From: Atribacteria bacterium SCGC AAA255-G05
GTDB lineage: Bacteria; Atribacterota; Phoenicimicrobiia; Phoenicimicrobiales; Phoenicimicrobiaceae
Direction: 5' to 3'
Length of the DNA stretch: 8,626 bases
NCBI GenBank assembly: GCA_000405605.1
Contig: ASPA01000078.1
Span: forward strand, 1 to 8,626
Below the pieces are notes generated by a model that searched no databases, was not told the origin of the DNA, and worked only from the letters and a program-made list of their open reading frames with translations. The translations under genes and the position numbers were made by a program. Shown here piece after piece: positions 1-6,108 of this stretch (positions are counted from its first letter, which is position 1; each line of letters begins with the position of its first letter).

Positions 1-2
1 TC

Positions 3-299
3 CTTGATCCTTCTTACATTAATCTATTTACCCTATCTAAATGGGATCTAGAAAAAGAGATTCTTTATATCTATATTCAAAGAGAAAGACAATTTGAGCC
101 TGAGCCACCCTCTTTTTATTTACAACTTGTAAAGAAAATTCCCTTTGAAATAAACAAAGCAAGTGATAAAAAGGTGGTAGACTTTTATTTGTCATACAAC
201 CGTTATCCAGTTTGCCGGTTAATTAAATTTATATATGTGGGTAGAAATGCTCTGGATTCCTACTTGCGCAGGAATGACAGAAGAAACAGACAGGTTTGA
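3..299 (+). CDS. 3' end of an unrecognised plus-strand gene (partial)
   Basis: An open frame of 98 codons enters from the left edge and stops with TGA at 297-299. About the first 64 residues look like real protein (for example EKEILYIYIQRERQFEPEPP, then FYLQLVKKIPFEINKASDKK), with mixed charged and hydrophobic residues. I do not recognise a family, and no start or domain is visible. From about base 200 the frame runs into intergenic-type repeat DNA: an octamer-word piece, then a palindromic ATTCCT/AGGAAT element. The last 30 or so residues are therefore probably translated repeat, and the original C-terminus may have been replaced. The gene would converge with galT. A minus-strand ORF of 52 codons (37-195) covers the same bases but has no ribosome site, so the plus-strand reading is preferred. 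The call rests on codon appearance only. Confidence 0.35.
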   Translation, partial: LDPSYINLFTLSKWDLEKEILYIYIQRERQFEPEPPSFYLQLVKKIPFEINKASDKKVVDFYLSYNRYPVCRLIKFIYVGRNALDSYLRRNDRRNRQV

Positions 300-416
300 T
301 AAATTAAGATCCTATCTCTTTCTACAAACTAGAAACTTGTAACCTGTAACCCGAAACTCGTTACTTTTTTACATATTTTTTCTTCACGCGATACTCGATA
401 CTCGATACGAATTTTT
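200..416. repeat. Intergenic short-word repeat arrays left of galT
   Basis: Three kinds of repeat share this gap. Bases 200-222 match the TTATCCAGTTTGCC-type octamer words seen again at 2984-3012, 5561-5598 and 5757-5787. Bases 253-279 hold a small palindromic element with arms ATTCCT and AGGAAT around 8 bases; a relative in reverse orientation lies at 5866-5892. Bases 332-364 are a run of about 8-bp words (AACTTGT, AACCTGT, AACCCG, AACTCG) with a near copy at about 8388-8416. Bases 387-410 are a 7-bp array of GATACTC. The last array ends about seven bases from the galT stop codon. No terminator with a clear T-run is visible for galT. Confidence 0.7.
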
Positions 417-1428
417 CTACCGGAGGATTCTGGCTGCTTCTTCCGGAGAAGTAGTATTAATATAAAATCCCGTTCCCCATTCAAAACCGGCTATTTTGGT
501 CAATCGGGGAATTATTTCTATATGCCAGTGATATTTTTTATCCAAGTCCGGCCATTCTCTGGTAGAAAATTCTTCAGAAGGTCCTGTATGAATTATAAAA
601 TTATAAGGAGGGTTATTTAACTTTTTCTTTATTTTAGATAAAGTATCTTTTAATATTCTGGCTAAACTTAAAATATCATTATCGTTAGTTTTCTCGTAAT
701 AAGCGTTATGATATTTTGGAAGTATCCAAGTTTCAAAGGGGAATCTGGCAGCAAAAGGCGAAATAGCCACATATTTTTTCCGTTTCTTTTATCAATCTGT
801 CTTTAGATTTTACCTCCTGTTTTATATAATCGCAGAAAATACATCTCCCGTTAAGGTCAAAATATTCTTTAGCACCCTTTAACTCTTCTTTTATCCTTTG
901 AGGTATGATAGGAGTGCCGATAAGCTGAGAATGAGGATGCTCTAAAGAGGCTCCTCCATCAATCCCGTAATTTTTGAATATTAGAATATATTTTATCCTT
1001 TTATCCTTAGATAAATCTAAATACCTTTGCCGATAAGTTTTTAAGATTAAAACGATGCTATCAATACTTAAATTATTAAAATCTTTATGATGATGAGGAG
1101 TCTCAATTATTACTTCGTGAGCTCCCAGACCGTTCATCTTTTTAAACATTGCTGCCTCTTTCAAGATTATTTCCTTCTCCTCCATCTTTAAGGCAGGATA
1201 TTTATTTGCTACCACCCTTACTTTCCATCCCGGTTTGTTTTCCATAGTGCCTTCTTTCCGAAAAGCAAATATTTCAGGAGGCGTTTTACTTTCGTTCCCT
1301 TCACAGAATACGCAGTTATCTTTTTTCTTTTCCTCTGTTTTTATTTTATAATCTAAGGGTCTTCTACCTCTTTCTGTAGAAATTATCACCCAATTGTCAA
1401 TTATAGGGTCTTTCCTCAATTCAGTCAT
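417..1428 (-). pseudogene. galT: Galactose-1-phosphate uridylyltransferase, split by a one-base frameshift
   Basis: GalT transfers UMP between UDP-glucose and galactose-1-phosphate in the Leloir pathway (cytoplasmic, HIT superfamily). Two frames join into a 336-residue protein of normal family length: 733-1428 gives residues 1-218, and 417-773 gives the rest. Visible motifs are the N-terminal ELRKDPIIDNWVII, zinc-type Cys39 and Cys42 (CVFC), H164-P-H166-S-Q168 with the nucleophilic His166 (the E. coli numbers happen to match), a second CxxC at 196-199, and the C-terminal block HWHIEIIPR. ATG at 1428 is chosen over TTG at 1443 because GAGGAG sits 7 bases upstream and family members start this way. 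An A6 run (774-779) has one base too many. With A5 the frame reads ETEKYVAISPFAARFPFETW, which is the family sequence. This is either a true recent pseudogene or a homopolymer sequencing error. Identity as galT is firm; functionality is open. Confidence 0.88.
774..779 (-). other. Frameshift site in galT (A6 run)
   Basis: On the coding strand the sequence is GAAACGGAAAAAATATGTGG. Reading straight through gives ETEK-ICGYFAFC and a stop about 13 codons later. Dropping one A gives ETEK-YVAISPFAARF and restores the conserved GalT C-terminal domain. No other defect is visible in the gene, so the lesion is one extra base in a homopolymer. Confidence 0.85.
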
Positions 1429-1499
1429 CTCTGTTCTCCTCAACCTGAAAAATAAAATTTGTATTTGAAACTAACGATTGACAATCAATTCATACCGAT

Positions 1500-1528
1500 A
1501 TTGTATCTAATTACACTTAGTTTGTCTA
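1500..1528 (-). promoter_or_regulatory. Probable sigma-70-type promoter of galT
   Basis: On the minus strand TAGACA (1528-1523) and TACAAT (1505-1500) are separated by 17 bases, each one mismatch from consensus. Transcription would start near 1493, about 65 bases before the galT ATG. The -35 box touches the right arm of the pth terminator hairpin, so galT appears to be restarted as its own unit directly after that terminator. Confidence 0.5.
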
Positions 1529-1567
1529 TAAAAAAGAGACATGCTAATACATGTCTCTTTTTTATAG
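1526..1567 (-). terminator. Bidirectional-looking intrinsic terminator after pth
   Basis: A perfect inverted repeat has 18-bp arms (1526-1543 and 1550-1567) around a 6-base loop CTAATA. Each arm holds GAGACATG next to an A6 run, so the transcript ends in CATGTCTC followed by U6. It lies 46 bases beyond the pth stop codon, as expected for the end of the rplY-pth transcript. The element is symmetrical, so it could also stop plus-strand transcription. Confidence 0.85.
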
Positions 1568-1613
1568 ATCACTATTTTACAGTTATTTTTTACAACTACC
1601 TAACTTTTATTAA

Positions 1614-2198
1614 CTATAGCTCAAGCAATTTTCTATTGTATTTTCTCATAGCTTTTTCAAAGCCATCTTCTATTACTGTCTTTATTGCCTCAGTAGACAG
1701 TTTTATAGTTTCCTTCATTCTATCCTCTTCGTCACCATTAAAATTAGAAAGAACACAAGACACGCAATCAAAATTAAAGTTCACTGAGGGGTTGCCAATC
1801 CCTATTCTTAAACGGGGTATGTCTTCACTGTGTAAATATTGCATAATCGACTCCATCCCCTTGTGACCGCCGGCACTCCCTTTTTTACGAATCCTTACCT
1901 GGCCCAATTCCAAATTCAGGTCATCATAAACTATCAATAAATCTTGAGGGGGTATTTTATAATAAGAAAATACTTTACTTACTGCTCTTCCGCTTAAATT
2001 CATAAAAGTTTGCGGCTTTACCAGCATTACTTTATGATTATTTATCCTTCCCCGGGAAATTAAAGAATAATAAGATTTTACTTTTTTAAATTCTATTTCT
2101 ATATCCCGGGCTAAACTATCAACTACTCTAAACCCTATATTGTGCCTGGTAAATTCATATTTCAAACCAGGGTTACCCAAGCCAACCACGATCTTCAA
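1614..2198 (-). CDS. pth: Peptidyl-tRNA hydrolase
   Basis: Pth cleaves the ester bond of peptidyl-tRNAs that drop off ribosomes, recycling tRNA in the cytoplasm. The 194-residue length is normal for the bacterial family. Motifs in order: GLGNPG (6-11), TRHNIGF with catalytic His19, KPQTFMNLSG with substrate-binding Asn67, YDDLNL with Asp92, and GSAGGHKG with His112. The position matching E. coli Asn114 is Lys113 here, a substitution I believe also occurs in other lineages. The start is TTG at 2198, giving MKIVVGLGNPG, which is where family members begin; a GTGAG and an AAAGGA lie just upstream, so the ribosome site is only moderate. The gene begins 25 bases after rplY and almost certainly shares its transcript, as in the conserved ctc-pth pair of Firmicutes. 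It ends before the hairpin at 1526-1567. Confidence 0.96.
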   Translation of the reverse strand: MKIVVGLGNPGLKYEFTRHNIGFRVVDSLARDIEIEFKKVKSYYSLISRGRINNHKVMLVKPQTFMNLSGRAVSKVFSYYKIPPQDLLIVYDDLNLELGQVRIRKKGSAGGHKGMESIMQYLHSEDIPRLRIGIGNPSVNFNFDCVSCVLSNFNGDEEDRMKETIKLSTEAIKTVIEDGFEKAMRKYNRKLLEL

Positions 2199-2223
2199 TA
2201 AAACTCACTATCCTTTTATTGTT

Positions 2224-2922
2224 CTATCCTTTTTTAGGTGCAGAAGAAGGAGGCTCTTCTTTTGTTTCTGCTTTTTCTTCTCCTTTAGCTTCTGCTCCTT
2301 CTGCTCCTTCTACTCCTTCTACTCCTTCTACTTCCTCCTCTTCAACCACTTCTTCTATCTTGGTAGGTTGAACTACTGCGGCAACAACTCTGTCTAATTC
2401 AGTTAATACTTCAACGCCCTCAGGAATTTCCATATCTCCCACAGAAATATGATCGCCTACTTTAAGGCTGCTAAGATCAGCTTTTAAACTATCCGGCATT
2501 TGAGAAGGTAAACACTCTATTTCTATTTTTCGTAATTCAACTTGCAGAATACCTCCTTCTTCTACCCCGATAGGTTCGCCAATCAATTCAATATCGACTT
2601 CTAAGGTTAATTTTTCTTTTAAAGTTACTCCATAAAAATCAACATGAACTATCTGCATTTTTAACGAATTATACTGAAGATCTTTAATTACCGCCAATCG
2701 GCTAACTTTTTTCTTCCCATCATCTATCTCTAAATCTATAAGTCCGTGCGATTTAGCAGATAATAATTTTAGCAATTCATGATTTTTAACCTTTAATATT
2801 AAATTTTCTTTATCATGGGGGGAATATAATACTCCAGGGACAATCCCCTCTTTTCTAAGTTTTTTATTAATTTCCTTCCCTGTATTATCTCTTAATTCTA
2901 CTTTTAATTTTGGTTTTTTCAC
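2224..2922 (-). CDS. rplY: 50S ribosomal protein L25, long CTC/TL5 form
   Basis: This is the 5S rRNA-binding ribosomal protein L25 in its two-domain CTC form, known in Bacillus as general stress protein Ctc. Residues 1 to about 95 are the 5S-binding beta-barrel domain, with the signature NKKLRKEGIVPGVLYS near 19-34. Residues 96 to about 186 form the second, TL5-type beta domain. Residues 187-232 are a low-complexity Glu/Ala/Gly/Lys tail with VEGVEGVEGAEGAE, encoded by a 9-bp tandem repeat. The start is GTG at 2922, with GGAGG (2935-2931) 8 bases upstream. The gene is separated from prs by a repeat-filled gap of 195 bases and followed closely by pth. A promoter must lie in that gap, but none stands out. 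The tail is longer and more repetitive than in the usual family member. Confidence 0.95.
   Translation of the reverse strand: MKKPKLKVELRDNTGKEINKKLRKEGIVPGVLYSPHDKENLILKVKNHELLKLLSAKSHGLIDLEIDDGKKKVSRLAVIKDLQYNSLKMQIVHVDFYGVTLKEKLTLEVDIELIGEPIGVEEGGILQVELRKIEIECLPSQMPDSLKADLSSLKVGDHISVGDMEIPEGVEVLTELDRVVAAVVQPTKIEEVVEEEEVEGVEGVEGAEGAEAKGEEKAETKEEPPSSAPKKG
2291..2326 (-). repeat. 9-bp in-frame tandem repeat in the rplY tail
   Basis: Four adjacent 9-bp units are present: two TCTGCTCCT then two TCTACTCCT, as read on the plus strand. They encode VEGVEGAEGAE-type residues. The length is a multiple of three, so copy-number change would alter the tail without breaking the frame. Confidence 0.85.
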
Positions 2923-2937
2923 CTTATTAACCTCCGA

Positions 2938-3121
2938 TCTCGTATTGCGTATCGCGTATAGTATAAATTAGTATATCGTATATCCAGTTACCCAGTTTAC
3001 CAGTTTGCCAGTCAAGAATCAATGAATTCTTTAAAATAATTGGTCAATCGGTAAATCGGTTAATCGGTCAATTATATTATCTTGTATTCTAACCAGCTAA
3101 CTAATTTAATTGGCCAATTAA
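2938..3121. repeat. Intergenic repeat block between prs and rplY
   Basis: The gap consists of several degenerate arrays. Bases 2941-2965 are CGTATTG/CGTATCG words of 7-8 bp. Bases 2984-3012 are 8-bp words, which on the minus strand read AACTGGCA, AACTGGTA, AACTGGGT and AACTGG. Bases 3015-3032 hold a small hairpin (AAGAAT/ATTCTT). Bases 3038-3074 are ATCGGTNA words. Bases 3106-3121 are a perfect 16-bp palindrome, TTAATTGGCCAATTAA, that contains the prs stop codon (3118-3120). The block ends just before the rplY ribosome site. I see no convincing promoter or T-tailed terminator here. Confidence 0.75.
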
Positions 3122-4092
3122 TTATCATTCCGTTTAAATAGACTGCTTATTGATAAATTGTTATGAATTCTGTCAATAGATTCGGCAAATATTTTTGCTA
3201 CTGATAAAACCTTAATACCGGGTAAAATCTTATCGTTAGCAACGGGAATGGTATTGGTTACCACCACTTCCTTAAATATACCATCATGTAAAGATTTTTC
3301 TAATCTTTCTTTTGCCGGACCGGCAAACACCGGATGAGTAGCACAAATATAAATCTCTTCTACCCCGGCATTTAATAAAGCCTGGCTTCCTTTTGTTAGT
3401 GTACCAGCAGTATCAATGATATCATCGACTATAATAGCAGTCTTACCTTTTACTCTTCCTACTATATGCATTATTTCTACATCATCAAAAGACGACCTAT
3501 ATTTATCGATAATAGCAATCGGTTTTTTAATGCGCCCGGAAAATTCCCTGGCTCGAGCAGTTCCTCCTACATCGGGGGAAATTACCACTACCTTATCCAA
3601 ATTCTTCTCTTTAAAATAACTCGATAATATACTTACAGCTTCCAACTGATCTACAGGAATATCAAAAAAACCCTGGATCTGCCCAGCATGCAAATCCATA
3701 GTGAGTACTCGATTAGTTCCCGCAGATACCAATAAATTTGCCACTAACTTTGCGGTAATAGGCTCACGAGGCTGGGTCTTCCTCTCCTGTCTGGCATAAC
3801 CATAATAGGGTATTACCGCGGTAATTCTTCCCGCCGAAGCCCTCTTTAGAGCATCTATCATAATTAGTAATTCCATAAGATATTCATTAGCGGGCGGGCA
3901 GGTAGATTGAATTATAAAAACATCCTCACCTCTTACGCTCTCCTTAATCTTAACCTTAATTTCGCCATCAGGGAATCTGGAAACATCAGCCTGACCTAAA
4001 GGCACATTTAAATATCTACATATCTCTTCTGCTAAATCCCTATTGGAATTACCGGCAAAAATTTTTAATGCTCTTTTCTCATCAGGTATCAA
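3118..4092 (-). CDS. prs: Ribose-phosphate pyrophosphokinase (PRPP synthetase)
   Basis: Prs makes PRPP from ribose-5-phosphate and ATP, feeding purine, pyrimidine, NAD, histidine and tryptophan synthesis. The protein has 324 residues against about 315-317 in typical class I enzymes. Visible motifs are FPDGE (40-44), PYYGYARQERK (95-105, ATP-binding region), DLHAGQIQGFF with metal ligand His135, the catalytic flexible loop with Lys197 and Arg199 (DKYR instead of the usual DKRR), and the PRPP loop VDDIIDTAGT (222-231). The start is TTG at 4092, giving MIPDEKRALKIFAGN; GGAG lies 11 bases upstream, and an ATG at 4103 is out of frame and stops at once. The gene follows glmU by 50 bases, so the two are very likely co-transcribed, as in Bacillus. 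The stop codon lies within a palindromic repeat (3106-3121). Confidence 0.96.
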   Translation of the reverse strand: MIPDEKRALKIFAGNSNRDLAEEICRYLNVPLGQADVSRFPDGEIKVKIKESVRGEDVFIIQSTCPPANEYLMELLIMIDALKRASAGRITAVIPYYGYARQERKTQPREPITAKLVANLLVSAGTNRVLTMDLHAGQIQGFFDIPVDQLEAVSILSSYFKEKNLDKVVVISPDVGGTARAREFSGRIKKPIAIIDKYRSSFDDVEIMHIVGRVKGKTAIIVDDIIDTAGTLTKGSQALLNAGVEEIYICATHPVFAGPAKERLEKSLHDGIFKEVVVTNTIPVANDKILPGIKVLSVAKIFAESIDRIHNNLSISSLFKRNDN

Positions 4093-4142
4093 AATTTTAT
4101 CATCTCCATTTTTTTAAATTTCTCTTTATAGATTATAGGGTT

Positions 4143-5519
4143 TTAACTTTTATCTTCTTTCTTTTTCTTTCTCCATCCTGAAATATTTTTTTGCCTTGAA
4201 CGGGCAATAGCTAAATTGCCTGCTGGTACATTCTCGGTAATAGTTGAGCCAGCTCCGGTATAAGAATCTTTCCCTAATTTTACTGGAGCTACCAATGAAT
4301 TATTGCTTCCGATAAAAACGCCATCTTCTATGACAGTTTTATTCTTTTTCTCACCGTCATAATTACAGGTTATAGTCCCCGCGCCAATATTGACCTTCTT
4401 ACCAATTGTGGTATCGCCAAGATAGGTTAGATGAGAGGCCTTGCTGCCTTCACCCACAATAGTCTTCTTTAATTCTACAAAATTTCCTATCTTTGCTCCT
4501 TTTTCCACGACAGTTTCGGGACGTAAATGGGCATAAGGGCCAATTTTTGCTCCTTCTTTAACGGTACTACTTTCTATAATTGAAGCCCAAACTTTAACTC
4601 CCTTTCCTATATCGGCATCAATTAGATGAGAGTAAGGTCCGATAAAACAATTACTTCCGATTTTAGTATCTTTTTCAATAATAGTGAAAGGATATATAAT
4701 GCTATCCTGGCCGACTTTAACTCCCTGCTCTATAAAAGTACTATTAGGATCAACTACAGTTACTCCTTGAAGCATCAAGTCTTGAAGGGTCTTTTGATAT
4801 ACTTTTTGGGAAGCATCAGCAAGATCTAATCGATTATTTATTCCTAATATTTCCGAATAATCTTTTACTATTATATTCCCTACAGTTAATCCTTCCCCTA
4901 ATAATATCTTTACCGTATCAGTTAAGTAATACTCCCCTTGTTTATTATTCGGGGTAACCTTCTCTAAGGCCTGGAACAGTTTTTCTTTATTAAAACAGTA
5001 AATTCCGCTGTTTATTTCGGTTATTTTCTTTTTATCTGTAGATAAATCTACCTCTTCGATTATCCCCTTTATTTCACCCCTTTTATCTCTGATAATTCTA
5101 CCATAACCTTTAGGGTTTTTTAAAACAGTAGAGACTAGGGTGCAGCAAAAATTATTAGCCTGGTGATATTTCAAAAGCTCCTTTAGAATTTTAACCGTTA
5201 AAAAAGGGACATCGCCGGATAAAATCAGCACATCTCCTTTAAAACCAGACAATAATTTTTCGGTTTGCAAAACTGCATGAGCAGTTCCTAACTGTTCTTT
5301 TTGCTCTATATACTCTATTTTATCACCAATTAATTTTTTTATCTTATCGCTTTTATAACCGACTATTAATATCTTTCTTTTTGCTTCAAGTTGACTAACC
5401 GCGTCTAATACGTAATTTAAAATTGGTTTTCCTGCAAGATTATGAAGGACTTTAGGCAGATTAGATTTCATTCTCTTGCCCTTGCCTGCTGCCATAACAA
5501 TTACAGCAGTATCACTCAT
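4143..5519 (-). CDS. glmU: Bifunctional GlmU: GlcN-1-P acetyltransferase / GlcNAc-1-P uridylyltransferase
   Basis: GlmU makes UDP-N-acetylglucosamine, the precursor of peptidoglycan and surface polysaccharides, in the last two steps of the pathway. Residues 1 to about 230 form the uridylyltransferase, with AAGKGKRM (10-17), PKVLH (22-26), QLGTAHA (76-82) and metal-binding Asp103 in GDVPF. After a linker helix, a left-handed beta-helix acetyltransferase occupies about 250-440, with R333, K351, H363 (catalytic base) and Y366; this numbering coincides with E. coli. A basic tail (RKKKKEDK) ends the protein. The length of 458 is normal (E. coli 456). ATG at 5519 is preferred over ATG at 5525, because GGAGG (5531-5527) is 7 bases from the former and 1 base from the latter. 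prs follows 50 bases downstream. A promoter must lie in the upstream repeat block, or transcription may read through from spoVG and tRNA-Gln. Confidence 0.97.
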   Translation of the reverse strand: MSDTAVIVMAAGKGKRMKSNLPKVLHNLAGKPILNYVLDAVSQLEAKRKILIVGYKSDKIKKLIGDKIEYIEQKEQLGTAHAVLQTEKLLSGFKGDVLILSGDVPFLTVKILKELLKYHQANNFCCTLVSTVLKNPKGYGRIIRDKRGEIKGIIEEVDLSTDKKKITEINSGIYCFNKEKLFQALEKVTPNNKQGEYYLTDTVKILLGEGLTVGNIIVKDYSEILGINNRLDLADASQKVYQKTLQDLMLQGVTVVDPNSTFIEQGVKVGQDSIIYPFTIIEKDTKIGSNCFIGPYSHLIDADIGKGVKVWASIIESSTVKEGAKIGPYAHLRPETVVEKGAKIGNFVELKKTIVGEGSKASHLTYLGDTTIGKKVNIGAGTITCNYDGEKKNKTVIEDGVFIGSNNSLVAPVKLGKDSYTGAGSTITENVPAGNLAIARSRQKNISGWRKKKKEDKS

Positions 5520-5560
5520 AATCATACCTCCAATTTTTATTTTTGTTCAAAAATAAAAAA

Positions 5561-5814
5561 TTAGTTACTTAGTTGCCCGGTTACCCGGTTTGCCAGTTAA
5601 AATTAATTAACCAATTTTCCAATTGACCGATTAATTAGTCGTTAGTGAATAGTCGTTAGTTAAAATACAGGATGCAAGATAAGATAATTGACCGATTGAT
5701 TAGTCGTTAATATATAGTTAGCATATAGCGTACAGCTTTTAGCGTATAGGATATTAGTTATCCGGTTACCCGGTTTGCCAGTTGGCCAGATATAAGATAT
5801 AAGATATAAGATAA
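5561..5814. repeat. Intergenic repeat block upstream of glmU: word arrays
   Basis: Degenerate short-period arrays fill this stretch. Bases 5561-5598 and 5757-5787 are GTTACCCG/GTTTGCCA octamers, reading AACCGGGT/AACTGGCA on the minus strand. Bases 5604-5634 are CAATTNNC words. Bases 5635-5699 are a composite of TAGTCGTTAG words followed by a unique-looking stretch and ATTGACCG; a near copy lies at 8144-8213. Bases 5717-5755 are TATAGCGTA-like words. Bases 5790-5810 are three perfect ATATAAG units. No ORF, tRNA or strong promoter is visible. Confidence 0.75.
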
Positions 5815-5846
5815 AACCGCAAGACAGGCCCGCCTGTCTATAATGC
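5808..5846 (+). repeat. Small palindromic (REP-like) element, copy 1
   Basis: The core AGACAGGCCCGCCTGTCT (5822-5839) is an 8-bp perfect stem with a 2-base loop. It is preceded by AAGATAAAACCG and followed by ATAATGC. The same ensemble occurs in reverse orientation at 7121-7168, including the flanks and not only the stem, so this is a repeated element rather than a chance hairpin. There is no T-run for a canonical terminator. Confidence 0.7.
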
Positions 5847-5865
5847 TATTTCCGTTTCTTTCTTA

Positions 5866-5892
5866 TGTCATTCCCATGAAAATAGGAATCCA
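5866..5892. repeat. Palindromic TGTCATTCC...GGAATCCA element
   Basis: Arms ATTCC and GGAAT flank a short spacer inside TGTCATTCC-N8-TAGGAATCCA. Bases 253-279 are the same element in the opposite orientation with a different spacer. The layout resembles the ATTCC-N-GGAAT short repeats scattered through other bacterial genomes, such as the dRS3 type of Neisseria; that is a resemblance only. Confidence 0.6.
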
Positions 5893-5897
5893 TCTTA

Positions 5898-5930
5898 GTC
5901 ATTGCGAACGAAATAAGTGCGGCAATCTTA
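5898..5930. repeat. GTCATTGCGA...GGCAATCTTA dispersed-repeat relative
   Basis: The stretch starts GTCATTGCGAACGAA and ends GGCAATCTTA, with inverted ends ATTGC/GCAAT. Repeats of this general form (GTCATTGCGAG ... GCAATCTC) recur in intergenic DNA of several bacterial groups. There is only one copy in this window, and it directly follows the element at 5866-5892. Confidence 0.45.
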
Positions 5931-6004
5931 TCTAAAAACTATAAACTAAGTACTGAAAACCAGTTTTGTATTTTAACGAAGTAACGAATCAAAATTAATT
6001 TATA

Positions 6005-6079
6005 TGGCTGGGGCGGAAGGGTTCGAACCTTCGAATGCGGGATCCAAATTCCCGTGCCTTACCACTTGGCTACGCCCCA
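6005..6079 (-). tRNA. tRNA-Gln (anticodon TTG)
   Basis: The 75-base gene folds fully. The acceptor arm is TGGGGCG/CGCCCCA, discriminator G, with an encoded CCA. The anticodon stem CGGGA/TCCCG encloses loop ATTTGGA, so the anticodon is TTG. The T arm is GAAGG-TTCGAAC-CCTTC. It lies only 29 bases after the spoVG stop codon, with no room for its own promoter, so it is probably processed from the spoVG transcript. No intrinsic terminator follows. Confidence 0.97.
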
Positions 6080-6108
6080 AACCGAAATATTTTATTCTTG
6101 TAACTTAA

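Noticed and set aside
37..195. Minus-strand ORF of 52 codons at the left edge
   Set aside because: No ribosome site and an implausible composition; it overlaps the better-looking plus-strand frame.
733..780. Programmed ribosomal frameshift in galT
   Set aside because: Restoring the frame needs a +1 shift at an A6 run, without a stop codon or Shine-Dalgarno-like stimulator at the site, and GalT is not known to be made this way. A one-base indel is simpler.
1459..1866. Plus-strand ORF of 135 codons opposite pth
   Set aside because: Antisense shadow of pth and its terminator; the protein is hydrophobic and Ser/Phe-rich, as expected from reverse-reading an AT-rich gene.
2140..2397. Plus-strand ORF opposite the pth start and rplY tail
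   Set aside because: It encodes Phe/Ser/Cys repeats produced by reading the Glu-rich tail codons backwards.
3416..3619. Plus-strand ORF opposite prs
   Set aside because: Lies wholly antisense to conserved prs codons, with no ribosome site or family resemblance.
4626..4829. Plus-strand ORF opposite glmU
   Set aside because: Lies wholly antisense to glmU with no supporting signal.
5520..5525. glmU start at ATG 5525
   Set aside because: GGAGG ends one base before this ATG, too close for initiation. ATG 5519 has a 7-base spacing and gives family-typical numbering.
5561..5814. CRISPR array
   Set aside because: Units are 7-9 bp, degenerate and contiguous, with no 25-35 bp repeats separated by unique spacers and no cas genes nearby.
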